From assembly GCA_021790615.1 (NCBI GenBank), contig JAJYGW010000220.1, forward strand, positions 1 to 7,331: DNA of 7,331 nucleotides. Reading direction: 5' to 3'. Made by a program: the position numbers and the translations under genes. The notes under the pieces were generated by a model. The model was not told the DNA's origin. It saw only the letters and a list, made by a program, of their open reading frames with translations, and did no database searches. This DNA is from Actinomycetes bacterium. GTDB taxonomy: Bacteria; Actinomycetota; Acidimicrobiia; Acidimicrobiales; JAKAOS01. Shown here piece by piece: positions 1-6,560 of this stretch; the first letter of the stretch is position 1, and every line of letters begins with the position of its first letter.

Positions 1-49
1 TGGGAGCCGCGCAAGTGCACGGAGACGGCAAGGCCGGCCGGCGCGAGGC

Positions 50-55
50 GGAGGG
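50..55 (+). promoter_or_regulatory. Ribosome binding site deciding the fumC start
   Basis: GGAGGG sits 7 nt before the ATG at 63, a good Shine-Dalgarno match and spacing. The in-frame ATGs at 15 and 96 lack a comparable site. A start at 63 also puts the catalytic residues two positions beyond their Escherichia coli FumC numbers. No promoter is evident in bases 1-62, which may include the tail of an unseen upstream gene. Confidence 0.6.
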
Positions 56-62
56 CGCCGGG

Positions 63-1469
63 ATGGGGAAGGACGACGAGCGGCGACGAGCGAGCATGCG
101 GGTCGAGCACGACTCGATGGGCGAGGTCCTCGTGCCCGCAGACGCCCTCTGGGGCGCGCAGACCCAGCGCGCCGTCGAGAACTTCCCGATCTCCGGCCAG
201 CGGATCGACCGCGCCTTGGTGGCGGCGCTCGCGTCGATCAAGGGTGCGGCGGCCGTGGTCAACGCGGAGCTCGGCGTCGTCGACCCGGAGGTTGCCCGCG
301 CGCTCCACGACGCGGCCGCTGAGGTCGCGGCGGGCCGCCACGACGACCACTTCCCGGTCGACGTCTTCCAGACCGGGTCGGGAACCTCGTCGAACATGAA
401 CATGAACGAGGTGCTCGCCCGCATCGCCAGTGCCCGGCTCGGCCGGGAGATCCGCCCCAACGACGAGCCGAACGCCTCGCAGAGCTCGAACGACGTCTTC
501 CCCTCGGCGATCCACCTCGCTGCGGCGCGTGAGCTGAGCCGGGATCTGCTGCCCGCTCTCGCTCGCCTCGGTGATGCGCTGGCGGAACGCTCCGCGGCCT
601 TCGCCGGGGTCGTCAAGTCCGGACGGACGCACCTCATGGATGCGACGCCGGTCACGCTCGGGCAGGAGTTCGGTGGCTTCGCGGCCCAGGTTCGCCATGG
701 CGCGGAGCGGATCCAGGACTGCCTCCCCCGAGTCGGCGAGCTCCCCCTCGGCGGGACGGCTGTCGGCACCGGGCTCAATGCCCCCCCGGGCTTTGCGGAG
801 CGAGTGATCGCCTGTCTCGCAGCCGAACTCGGTCTCGTGCTCACCGAGGCGCGGGACCACTTCGAGGCGCAGGGCGCCCGCGACGCGCTCGTCGAGTGCT
901 CCGGCGTGCTGCGAACCATCGCGGCCTCGCTGTACAAAGTGGCGAACGACCTGCGCTGGCTCTCGTCGGGACCGCGCTGTGGGCTCGGGGAGATCCACCT
1001 CCCGGACCTCCAGCCCGGCTCTTCGATCATGCCCGGGAAGGTGAACCCGGTCGTCCCCGAGGCGGTCTGCCAAGTCGTCGCCCAGGTCTACGGGAACGAC
1101 GCCGCCGTGGCGTTCGGGGGAGCGGCGGGGAACCTGGAGCTGAACGTGATGCTCCCGGTGATCGCGCGGAACCTGCTCGAGTCGATCCGGCTGCTCGCGG
1201 CGGTGTCGCGGGCGCTGGCCGACAAGTGCGTCTCCGGGATCGTGGCCGACGAGGAGCGCTGCCGGACGTACGCGCTCTCGTCGCCCTCGATCGGTACCAG
1301 CCTCAACCCCTACATCGGCTACGAGGCGGCCGCGAAAGTGATCAAGACGGCTCTCGCCGAGAACAAGGACCTCCGCACCGTGGTCCTGGAGCAGGGCCTG
1401 CTCACCGAGGCCGAGGTCGACAAGGCGCTGGACGTCGTCGCCATGACGCGGGGCGGCATCTTGCGCTGA
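63..1469 (+). CDS. fumC: Class II fumarate hydratase (fumarase C)
   Basis: This enzyme reversibly hydrates fumarate to L-malate in the cytoplasmic TCA cycle; class II fumarases are iron-independent homotetramers. From ATG 63 it is 468 aa (E. coli FumC: 467). Visible motifs are GSGTSSN (105-111), SQSSND (139-144), SGRTH with the catalytic-site His190, and the superfamily signature [11 protein letters not shown] (319-329) carrying the flexible-loop serine, Lys326 and Asn328. The His in SGRTH and the SQSSND wording favour fumarase over aspartase. One oddity is that the position equivalent to E. coli His129, in the second carboxylate (B) site, is Arg131 (RPND instead of HPND). The start rests on a GGAGGG site 7 nt upstream; ATG 96 would also give a near full-length protein. 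The gene is complete. The next gene begins 53 nt after the stop, behind its own putative promoter. Confidence 0.95.
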   Translation: MGKDDERRRASMRVEHDSMGEVLVPADALWGAQTQRAVENFPISGQRIDRALVAALASIKGAAAVVNAELGVVDPEVARALHDAAAEVAAGRHDDHFPVDVFQTGSGTSSNMNMNEVLARIASARLGREIRPNDEPNASQSSNDVFPSAIHLAAARELSRDLLPALARLGDALAERSAAFAGVVKSGRTHLMDATPVTLGQEFGGFAAQVRHGAERIQDCLPRVGELPLGGTAVGTGLNAPPGFAERVIACLAAELGLVLTEARDHFEAQGARDALVECSGVLRTIAASLYKVANDLRWLSSGPRCGLGEIHLPDLQPGSSIMPGKVNPVVPEAVCQVVAQVYGNDAAVAFGGAAGNLELNVMLPVIARNLLESIRLLAAVSRALADKCVSGIVADEERCRTYALSSPSIGTSLNPYIGYEAAAKVIKTALAENKDLRTVVLEQGLLTEAEVDKALDVVAMTRGGILR

Positions 1470-1473
1470 CCGG

Positions 1474-1495
1474 CTGGAGCTCCTGCCCGCTCCAG
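1474..1495 (+). terminator. Hairpin just after fumC, possible terminator
   Basis: CTGGAGC (1474-1480) pairs perfectly with GCTCCAG (1489-1495) across an 8-nt loop, starting 5 nt after the fumC stop. There is no T-tract, so it would be at best a U-less terminator of the kind proposed in high-GC actinomycetes. It could equally be an operator, because the putative promoter of the next gene begins right behind it. Confidence 0.35.
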
Positions 1496-1510
1496 AGGGC
1501 GTTCCCTGGA

Positions 1511-1522
1511 TACGGTGAGGTG
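1511..1522 (+). promoter_or_regulatory. Putative -10 box of a leaderless promoter
   Basis: TACGGT (1511-1516) fits the actinobacterial TANNNT -10 pattern. Six nucleotides separate it from GTG 1523, so transcription would begin at or next to the start codon. No good Shine-Dalgarno sequence lies at proper distance (the nearest GAGGG is 1495-1499). No convincing -35 is visible 17-18 nt upstream. The same box-to-GTG spacing recurs at 2512-2524. Confidence 0.4.
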
Positions 1523-2353
1523 GTGCATCCTCTCGAGCAGCTCCGGGCGGTCGCGCGAGTCGACCGAGTGCCGGCGGTCGAGCTGGTCTCCCTCGCCGCC
1601 GACGCGCTCGCAGGCTTCTGGGGGAGCCCTCCTGAGCTCGTGCCCGGACTGCTCCGGCTCGTGGAGCGCCATCCGACCTGCGGGCCGGTCTGGTGTCTCG
1701 CCTCTCGGGTGCTCCTCGCGGAGGACCCGGCAGCTGCGGCGGCTGAGCTGGTCGTCGAGCTCGAACAGGACTCGACCGCCGACCGCCTCGCGGCGGCGGC
1801 GCCCGAAGGTGGGCGGGTCGTCGTCGTCGGCTGGCCCGACACCGCGAGCGTGGCGCTTGCGGAGCGGGGCGACCTCGCGGTCGCGGCGGTCAGGTCTGCT
1901 CGGAGCGACCCGGGGCTCGCGCAGGCGCTCGCCCGGCTCGGCAACGACGCGGAGGACCTCCCCGCTGGCGCAGTTGCCGCTGCGGTCGTCGGCTCGGACC
2001 TGGTCGTTCTCGAGGCGGAGGCCGCTGGCCCCGACGGGCTCGTGGCGCCGGAGGGATCACTCGCCGCAGCCGCCGTCGCTCGGGCCGTCGGTGTGCCGTG
2101 CTGGGTCGTCGTCCCGGCCGGGACGCTGCTCCCGGGCCCGCTCTGGCTGGCGATGAGGAGCCGCCTCGACGGTCGGCGAGCGCACCAGCCTCGCCGGGTG
2201 GACGGCGCAGGCGCGGAGCTGGTCGGGCTCGGCCTCGCCGACGAGGTGTTCCGCCCCGACCGCCAGGTGCCACCGGACTGGCTCGGGAGCCTTGCCGACT
2301 GCGCCGATGCTCCCGAGCTGCGTCGTGGGCCGGGCCTCCCGTTCGGCACCTGA
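1523..2353 (+). CDS. Divergent eIF2B/MtnA-like Rossmann-fold protein
   Basis: The protein is 276 aa from GTG 1523. An N-terminal helical part (about 1-95) is followed by an alpha/beta part. The hydrophobic strand VVVVG (99-103) leads into PDTASVALAE. The stretch from G157 to P192 follows the eIF2B alpha/beta/delta and methylthioribose-1-phosphate isomerase pattern of 'D-V-x-V-GAD...DG...NK-GT...A...A...GVP-V'. The family's GAD reads EAE (164-166) and its NK-GT reads AP-GS (175-179 region), so the usual sugar-phosphate site is not conserved and catalysis like that of MtnA is doubtful. I infer a regulatory or binding role; the substrate is unknown. The start is uncertain: GTG 1520 and 1523 are adjacent, and the earlier in-frame sequence back to 896 lies inside fumC and is a shadow. 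The gene lies between fumC and a lyase, with its own putative leaderless promoter, and bacterial versions are usually annotated only as hypothetical. Confidence 0.65.
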   Translation: MHPLEQLRAVARVDRVPAVELVSLAADALAGFWGSPPELVPGLLRLVERHPTCGPVWCLASRVLLAEDPAAAAAELVVELEQDSTADRLAAAAPEGGRVVVVGWPDTASVALAERGDLAVAAVRSARSDPGLAQALARLGNDAEDLPAGAVAAAVVGSDLVVLEAEAAGPDGLVAPEGSLAAAAVARAVGVPCWVVVPAGTLLPGPLWLAMRSRLDGRRAHQPRRVDGAGAELVGLGLADEVFRPDRQVPPDWLGSLADCADAPELRRGPGLPFGT

Positions 2354-2403
2354 GCCTGACTGGCCCGGCGCTGCTCATGCGACGGGAGGCTTCCCTGACT
2401 CGG

Positions 2404-2415
2404 CGCGACGTCGCG
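2404..2415. other. 12-bp perfect palindrome in the 217-bp gap
   Basis: CGCGACGTCGCG is a perfect palindrome in the gap between the eIF2B-like gene and the lyase, about 50 nt after the stop. The flanking GGCGC (2402-2406) and GCGCC (2416-2420) can also pair. It could be an operator or part of a terminator; in sequence of this GC content, chance is also possible. Confidence 0.3.
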
Positions 2416-2444
2416 GCGCCCGGCTCCGCTCGCTCGCCGTCGGT

Positions 2445-2461
2445 CCGGGAGAGAGACCCGG
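2445..2461 (+). terminator. Hairpin with purine loop, possible terminator
   Basis: CCGGG (2445-2449) and CCCGG (2457-2461) flank the loop AGAGAGA. An overlapping alternative pairs GGTC (2442-2445) with GACC (2455-2458). No T-tract follows. It lies between the eIF2B-like stop and the lyase promoter, so termination of the former is a reasonable guess. Confidence 0.3.
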
Positions 2462-2488
2462 CTGGCCGTCCTCGGCAGGCCCCTCGTC

Positions 2489-2517
2489 GTGACCGGCCGT
2501 GCGCGCTCGCCTACCAT
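2489..2517 (+). promoter_or_regulatory. Putative promoter of the CoA-ester lyase
   Basis: GTGACC (2489-2494; 4 of 6 match TTGACA) is separated by exactly 17 nt from TACCAT (2512-2517; TANNNT). This is the best housekeeping-type promoter in the window. Transcription would start near 2524, on the GTG that opens a 15-codon leader ORF, and about 47 nt upstream of the lyase ATG. Confidence 0.5.
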
Positions 2518-2523
2518 CACGTC

Positions 2524-2571
2524 GTGCAACTCCTCTCGATCCGAGCCGTCGACCTCGCCGGAGCGCGCTGA
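2524..2571 (+). CDS. Possible 15-codon leaderless leader peptide
   Basis: GTG 2524 lies 6 nt after the TACCAT box, where transcription should begin. It opens a short frame reading (M)QLLSIRAVDLAGAR and ending in TGA 2569-2571. That stop shares its last base with the lyase ATG 2571 (TGATG), the classic arrangement for translational coupling. The lyase Shine-Dalgarno site GGAG (2560-2563) lies inside the peptide's last codons. There is no run of one amino acid that would suggest an attenuation sensor, and no cysteine. The reading is an inference from geometry alone; the frame is also open upstream to 2377, but that longer ORF has no ribosome binding site. Confidence 0.35.
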   Translation: MQLLSIRAVDLAGAR

Positions 2572-3539
2572 TGGGGGCGCGGTCCCGGTTCCTCCCCCGA
2601 CGCTCCTGCCTCGCCGTCCCCGGGTCGTCCGATCGCTTCCTCACCCGCGCGCCGGGCACGGACGCCGACATGTGCTTCCTGGACCTCGAGGACGCGGTCG
2701 CGCCGAGCGAGAAGGAGCCCGCACGTGCCAAGGTCGTGACGGCCGTTCGAGAACTCGACTGGGGCGACAAGGTCCTCTGCGTGCGGGTGAACGCGTGGGA
2801 CACGCGCTGGACCTACCGGGACGTCATCGACGTCGTTGGCGCCGCCGGTCCGCGCCTCGACGAGGTCATGCTCCCCAAGGTGTCGACACCGGCGGAGGTG
2901 GTTGCGCTCGACCTGCTCCTCACCCAGGTCGAGGCCGATGCCGGGCTCTCCCGTGGTCACATCGGGCTCGAGGTGCAGATCGAGACGACGCTCGGGTTGA
3001 TCAACGTCGAGGCGATCTGCACCGCATCGCCCAGGATCGAGGCGGTGGTCTTCGGACCGGCAGACTTCGCGGCGTCGATGGAGATGCCGGTCCTGACCGG
3101 CGGTGTGGAGATCCCGAACTACCCAGGCGACCACTTCCACTATGTCCTCGCGAAGATCCTCATGGCCGGACGCGCCGCAGGGATCCAGGTCGTTGACGGT
3201 CCCTACCTGAAGGTGCGGGATCTCGAGGGCCTCGCAGCGTACTGCACGCGGAGCGCGACGCTCGGCTACGACGGCAAGTGGGCCTTGCACCCCGACCAGG
3301 TGGCGGTGGTGAACGAGGCCTTCTCGCCGACGCAGGAGCAGTTCGAGCGAGCGGTCGCGATCCTCGACGCCTACCGGGCCGCAACGGAGGGTGACGGTCG
3401 GGGGGCGGTCATGTTCGGCGACGAGATGATCGACGAGGCGAGCCGGAAGATGGCGGAGAAGTTCGTCACCCGGGGTACTCGGGCCGGCCGGGTCCGGCTC
3501 CCGCGTGCCGAACCGGACGGGGCGTCCCCGGGCGGGTGA
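2571..3539 (+). CDS. HpcH/HpaI-CitE family CoA-ester lyase (malyl-CoA lyase-like)
   Basis: The 322-aa protein belongs to the CitE/malyl-CoA lyase branch of the HpcH/HpaI aldolases, Mg2+-dependent TIM barrels that cleave or form C-C bonds in CoA esters. Known substrates include L-malyl-CoA (to acetyl-CoA and glyoxylate), beta-methylmalyl-CoA and citramalyl-CoA. Visible motifs are PGSSDRF near the N-terminus, FLDLEDAV, RVNAWDTRW with Arg72, QIETTLGL with the metal ligand Glu138, FGPADFAAS with the metal ligand Asp165, and YDGKWALHPDQV near the C-terminus. These residues sit 3-4 positions before their Rhodobacter malyl-CoA lyase counterparts, and the length matches that family. ATG 2571 has GGAG at 2560-2563, 7 nt away. 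The substrate cannot be fixed from sequence; a link to the nearby fumarase through malate and glyoxylate metabolism is inference. The C-terminal 20 residues or so (basic, Pro/Gly-rich) look disordered. Confidence 0.85.
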   Translation: MGARSRFLPRRSCLAVPGSSDRFLTRAPGTDADMCFLDLEDAVAPSEKEPARAKVVTAVRELDWGDKVLCVRVNAWDTRWTYRDVIDVVGAAGPRLDEVMLPKVSTPAEVVALDLLLTQVEADAGLSRGHIGLEVQIETTLGLINVEAICTASPRIEAVVFGPADFAASMEMPVLTGGVEIPNYPGDHFHYVLAKILMAGRAAGIQVVDGPYLKVRDLEGLAAYCTRSATLGYDGKWALHPDQVAVVNEAFSPTQEQFERAVAILDAYRAATEGDGRGAVMFGDEMIDEASRKMAEKFVTRGTRAGRVRLPRAEPDGASPGG

Positions 3540-3600
3540 CGGTGCGGTTCGCCGCGGCGGACCGGTCCCGGACCGAGGCGGCGCGGACGGCGGGACACCC

Positions 3601-3613
3601 TGCCCGAACGGGC
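3601..3613 (+). terminator. Hairpin after the lyase, shares a 13-mer with the right end
   Basis: TGCCCGAACGGGC can fold as GCCC-GAAC-GGGC (or a 5-bp stem with a 2-nt turn). It starts 62 nt after the lyase stop. The identical 13-mer recurs at 7295-7307, 66 nt past the DUF4157 stop. No T-tract follows. The 165-bp gap 3540-3704 also holds the imperfect inverted repeat CGGTCC-C-GGACCG (3563-3575) and three CGAAC words (3605, 3613, 3627). It contains no TA step, so no TANNNT promoter for the next gene is visible in it. Confidence 0.4.
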
Positions 3614-3704
3614 GAACGGCTCTGCTCGAACAGGCAGGGATCATTGCCCGGAGACATGCCCCCGGTCGCAGGACGGGGGGCCCTCGTTGCGAGAGGCTGG
3701 CTGC

Positions 3705-4418
3705 ATGATCCACGAGGTGGACGAGGCGATCCGCAAGATCGTCACCGACGAGGTGCTTGCCGGGACGGAGCTGACGGTTGTCTTCGACGCGCCGACGAAA
3801 GACTGGGCGGCGAAGCGGGTCGCCCCGGTGATCGACGCCTATCTCTACGACATCCGTGAGGAAGTGGCACGTCGGAGCGTCGGGGTTCGTGCCGAACGCG
3901 ACCAGCGTGGCGTGGTCGTCGCGGAGCGTCAGCCGATGCGCTACTACCGCCTCGCATACCTGCTCACGGCGTGGGCGCAGCGGCCCGAGGACGAGCACCG
4001 CCTCCTGTCGGCGCTGCTGGCCTGTTTCGTGCGGAGGGAGGCAATCGCGCCGGAGGAGCTCCCCGGGGCGCTCGGCGAGCAGGCACTGCCGGTACGCGTC
4101 GCCGTCGCGGCTCCGCCGAAGGACGACCGCCAGGTCTCCGAGGTGTGGTCGGCCATGGGGGGCGAACTGCGGGCGGCGCTCGACCTGGTGCTGACCGTGC
4201 CGGTCGAGGTCGGGCGGCTGGTCGTGCCGGCACCGCCGGTCGAGCAGCCGCTCACCCTCGTGGTGCAGGGCGCGGGGGGCGGCGAGTCGATCCAGGGCCG
4301 CAGGCGCGCGACACCGGACGAGAGCCGAGAGCGCCCTGCCGATGCCGATGCCGATGCGCCAGAGCCGCCCGCCCAGCGCGACGCGCGACCAGCCGCTCGG
4401 CGGCGCCGACAGGGATGA
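3705..4418 (+). CDS. DUF4255 / Pvc16-type eCIS tail terminator (sheath cap) protein
   Basis: The 237-aa protein matches the DUF4255 (Pvc16 N-terminal) family. In Photorhabdus virulence cassettes and the antifeeding prophage this protein caps the distal end of the sheath and tube of the contractile injection particle. Signature segments are the short N-terminal helix MIHEVDEAIRKIV, FDAPTKDWAAKR (about 30-41), the LYDIREEVARR segment, and RYYRLAYLLTAWAQRPEDEHRLL, followed by a Val/Pro-rich strand region to about residue 190. The last 45 residues are low-complexity, with an ADADADA run and an Arg-rich end, and look disordered; they are probably not part of the conserved fold. The ATG has GAGAGG 8 nt upstream; TTG 3687 is a weaker alternative. 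The stop TGA overlaps an ATG (ATGA, 4415-4418), and the AAA+ gene starts 10 nt on, so the two are surely co-transcribed. Confidence 0.85.
   Translation: MIHEVDEAIRKIVTDEVLAGTELTVVFDAPTKDWAAKRVAPVIDAYLYDIREEVARRSVGVRAERDQRGVVVAERQPMRYYRLAYLLTAWAQRPEDEHRLLSALLACFVRREAIAPEELPGALGEQALPVRVAVAAPPKDDRQVSEVWSAMGGELRAALDLVLTVPVEVGRLVVPAPPVEQPLTLVVQGAGGGESIQGRRRATPDESRERPADADADAPEPPAQRDARPAARRRRQG
4338..4355 (+). repeat. Three tandem GCCGAT hexamers inside the DUF4255 gene
   Basis: Three perfect GCCGAT copies encode Ala-Asp repeats in the disordered tail. Gain or loss of one unit keeps the reading frame, so tail length may vary among strains. Confidence 0.8.
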
Positions 4419-4435
4419 GCGGACCGGGATGAGCG
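4412..4435 (+). repeat. Duplicated start region GGGATGAGCG with two ATGA overlaps
   Basis: GGGATGAGCG occurs at 4412-4421 and 4426-4435, offset by 14 nt. The first ATG (4415) overlaps the DUF4255 stop and opens a five-codon frame, MSGPG. Its TGA (4430-4432) overlaps the second ATG (4429), the start of the AAA+ protein. The arrangement would allow termination-reinitiation from one gene to the next. No strong Shine-Dalgarno site sits at optimal distance from 4429; AGGGA at 4411-4415 is 13 nt away. Confidence 0.6.
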
Positions 4436-6441
4436 ACGTTCGTGCCCGGCGCGCCGCTCGCCCAGGCACGGCGCTCCGGGCCGTCGACGAGCTCGCGGCG
4501 CGGGTGCGACTCGCGGTGGAGGCGATGCGGGCGGCCGATCCCGCGGTCGACGACCCCTTCCGAGGGTTGTACCTGTCGGAGGAGGAGGTGCTCGCACTCC
4601 TCGACCGCCCGCCCTCGGGCGGCCCGGGTGCCCCGGCCGTGGATGCCGACCGGCTCGGACTGCTCGCGACCCGCTTCGACTTGACGGCGTTCGACGTCGA
4701 GATCCTCGTGGTCGCGCTCGCGCCCGATGTCGACGCCCGTTTCGAGCGCTTCTACGGGTACCTACACGACGACGTGACCCGCCGGCGCGCCACGATCGGG
4801 CTGGCATTCGGACTCGCCGGCGTCGCCCCGTCGGACCCGGTGGCGCGTGGTCGGGTCGCCCCGGGTGCCCCTCTCATCGACGGCGGGCTGGTCGTGGTCG
4901 AAGAGCCGGAGCGTCCGTTCCTCTCGCGCTCGCTCGCCGTGCCGGAGCGGGTGACGGCATGGTGCCTGGGGGACGAGGGTGTCGACTGGCAGGTCGAGGG
5001 GGCTTCGTGGCCGGTCGAGCCTCGGCGCGGGGCGGAGGCGGACCGGCTGGCCGTCGTGCTCCGACGCGGGAGCGGGCTGCTCTACCTCCGTGAGCGGCCG
5101 GGGGCCGCCGGTGCGGATCTGGCGGCCGGCGTGCTCGCTGCGGCCGGGCTCTCGCCGCTCGTGGTCGACGTGCGGAGCTTCGGGGTCGAGGAGGACCCCC
5201 TCGGCGCCGTCCGGCACCTCGCCCGTGAGGCCCGGCTCCTCGGGGCGGGGCTCGCGCTCGGGCCCGTCGACGCCCTGGTGCCGCGCGCCCTCGGGGCACT
5301 GCGGATGCTCGCCGATGCCAGCCTGCCGCTCGTGCTCTTCGGAGCCGAGGCGTGGGATCCCGCCTGGGCGCGACGGGTGCCCGCCCAGGTGGAGGTTGTG
5401 CCGCCCGACGCGCTCGAGCAGGCGGCGATCTGGACCGGTGCCCTCGGCGAGGCGGGGCCGGCGCTCGCCGAGGCGCTCCCGGGCTACCGGCTCGCCGGGT
5501 GGCAGGTCCGTCGTGCGGCAGTTGCTGCCCGCCAGGTCGCCCTGCTCGGCGGTGGCGAGCTCGGCGAAGCCGAACTCCGCCAAGGCGCGGCCCAGCAGAG
5601 CGCGGGGGGTCTCACCCGCCTCGCGCGTCGGATCGACCCGGCCGTGGGCTGGGGCGACCTGGTCCTCGCACCGGGCGTCGTACGCCAACTCCGTGAGCTG
5701 GTGGAGCGTGCGAGGCTCCGGGGCAGGGTGCTCGGCGAGTGGCGGATGCGGCCCGGTGGGGGCCGCGGGACCGGGGTCGTCGCCCTGTTCGCGGGTGACC
5801 CCGGAACGGGCAAGACGATGTCTGCCGAGGTGATCGCCGGTGCCCTCGGCCTCGAGCTCTACGCGGTGAACCTCGCCACGGTGGTCGACAAGTACGTGGG
5901 CGAGACCGAGAAGAACCTCGAGCGGATCTTCGTCGAAGCGGCCGGGGTCAACGGGCTGCTGCTGTTCGACGAGGCGGATGCCCTGTTCGGGAAGCGTTCC
6001 GAAGTGCGCGACGCACACGACCGCTACGCCAACGTCGAGACCTCCTATCTCCTCCAGCGCCTCGAGAGCTTCGACGGGCTCGCCGTCCTCTCGACCAACC
6101 TCCGGGCGAACCTGGACGAAGCGTTCACGAGGCGACTCGACCTGGTCATCGAGTTCCCCGAGCCGGACGTCCGGCTGCGTCGTGAGCTCTGGGACCGTTG
6201 CCTCGGGAGCGTCCTGCCTCGGGCAGCCGACGTCGACCTCGACTTCTGCGCACGGGCGTTCAGCCTCTCCGGTGGTGGGATCCGGTCCGCGTCGATCACC
6301 GCGGCCTATCTCGCGGCGGCGGAGGGCGGCCCCGTCCGGATGGCACAGCTCGTCCGGGGCGCGTACCTCGAGTATCGAAAAGCCGGTCGCCTCACGCTCG
6401 AGTCGGATTTCGGGCCGTGGCTCGCCGAGGTCGTGGGGTGA
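4429..6441 (+). CDS. AAA+ ATPase of the eCIS Pvc15/Afp15 type
   Basis: The 670-aa protein has three parts. An acidic helical N-terminus (1-65) is followed by a winged-helix-like domain (about 70-130) of the kind that precedes AAA modules in this family. Next comes a degenerate AAA-like module (about 205-380), where the expected P-loop reads GAAGAD (225-230), with no Lys. Last is an intact AAA+ module with Walker A GDPGTGKT (456-463, Lys462), Walker B LLLFDEAD (Asp514, Glu515), sensor-1 Asn557, arginine-finger candidates Arg568 and Arg569 in FTRRLD, and sensor-2 Arg619 in GGGIRSAS. The hydrolytic residues are all present, so an active ATPase is expected. Every studied eCIS locus class carries such an ATPase; it is thought to help particle assembly or cargo loading, but the mechanism is unsettled. 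The upstream in-frame ATG 4342 lies inside DUF4255, so I chose 4429. There is no signal peptide or membrane segment, so the protein should be cytoplasmic. Confidence 0.9.
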   Translation: MSDVRARRAARPGTALRAVDELAARVRLAVEAMRAADPAVDDPFRGLYLSEEEVLALLDRPPSGGPGAPAVDADRLGLLATRFDLTAFDVEILVVALAPDVDARFERFYGYLHDDVTRRRATIGLAFGLAGVAPSDPVARGRVAPGAPLIDGGLVVVEEPERPFLSRSLAVPERVTAWCLGDEGVDWQVEGASWPVEPRRGAEADRLAVVLRRGSGLLYLRERPGAAGADLAAGVLAAAGLSPLVVDVRSFGVEEDPLGAVRHLAREARLLGAGLALGPVDALVPRALGALRMLADASLPLVLFGAEAWDPAWARRVPAQVEVVPPDALEQAAIWTGALGEAGPALAEALPGYRLAGWQVRRAAVAARQVALLGGGELGEAELRQGAAQQSAGGLTRLARRIDPAVGWGDLVLAPGVVRQLRELVERARLRGRVLGEWRMRPGGGRGTGVVALFAGDPGTGKTMSAEVIAGALGLELYAVNLATVVDKYVGETEKNLERIFVEAAGVNGLLLFDEADALFGKRSEVRDAHDRYANVETSYLLQRLESFDGLAVLSTNLRANLDEAFTRRLDLVIEFPEPDVRLRRELWDRCLGSVLPRAADVDLDFCARAFSLSGGGIRSASITAAYLAAAEGGPVRMAQLVRGAYLEYRKAGRLTLESDFGPWLAEVVG

Positions 6442-6475
6442 CGGGCCGGGATCCCCTGCGCGGCCGGAAAGGCCC

Positions 6476-6484
6476 TGGTATGTT
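6476..6484 (+). promoter_or_regulatory. Putative extended -10 promoter before the DUF4157 gene
   Basis: TGG followed by TATGTT makes an extended -10 element (TGn plus TANNNT). The -35 at 17 nt spacing is poor (CTGCGC, 6456-6461). A short GGCC-GGAAA-GGCC hairpin (6462-6474) lies just upstream. Transcription would start near 6491, giving a leader of about 80 nt before ATG 6570. Confidence 0.4.
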
Positions 6485-6512
6485 CGGGAAGCTGGCTCGG
6501 TGACTGCCACGG

Positions 6513-6532
6513 CGTTCGAGCGTGGTCGAACG
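6513..6532. promoter_or_regulatory. Perfect 7-bp inverted repeat in the DUF4157 gene leader
   Basis: CGTTCGA (6513-6519) and TCGAACG (6526-6532) flank a 6-nt spacer. The element lies about 22 nt after the predicted transcription start and about 37 nt before ATG 6570. It could be a repressor operator or an RNA hairpin. The half-sites resemble those of actinobacterial LexA boxes but are in swapped order, so I do not call it an SOS box. Confidence 0.45.
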
Positions 6533-6560
6533 GCGGGAGCGCGTTGCCGTGCGTCGGCCT

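Noticed and set aside
63..1469. Aspartate ammonia-lyase as an alternative for the first gene
   Set aside because: SGRTH with His and SQSSND are fumarase wording; aspartases have GRTQ and SQSTND.
896..1522. Upstream extension of the eIF2B-like gene into fumC
   Set aside because: This part is an out-of-frame reading of fumC with a Gly/Arg/Pro-rich composition; the family-like sequence begins only around 1523.
2377..2571. 65-codon ORF ahead of the lyase
   Set aside because: It has no ribosome site and an Arg-rich, random-looking sequence up to 2520; only its last 15 codons fit a transcribed, translated leader.
2517..4469. Minus-strand open frame (650 codons) opposite the lyase and DUF4255 genes
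   Set aside because: It runs antisense through two recognised genes and the gap between them, with no family resemblance.
6513..6532. SOS (LexA) box before the DUF4157 gene
   Set aside because: The actinobacterial LexA site is TCGAAC-N4-GTTCGA; here the halves are in the opposite order with a 6-nt spacer. The single CTCGAACAG at 3626-3634 lacks a second half.
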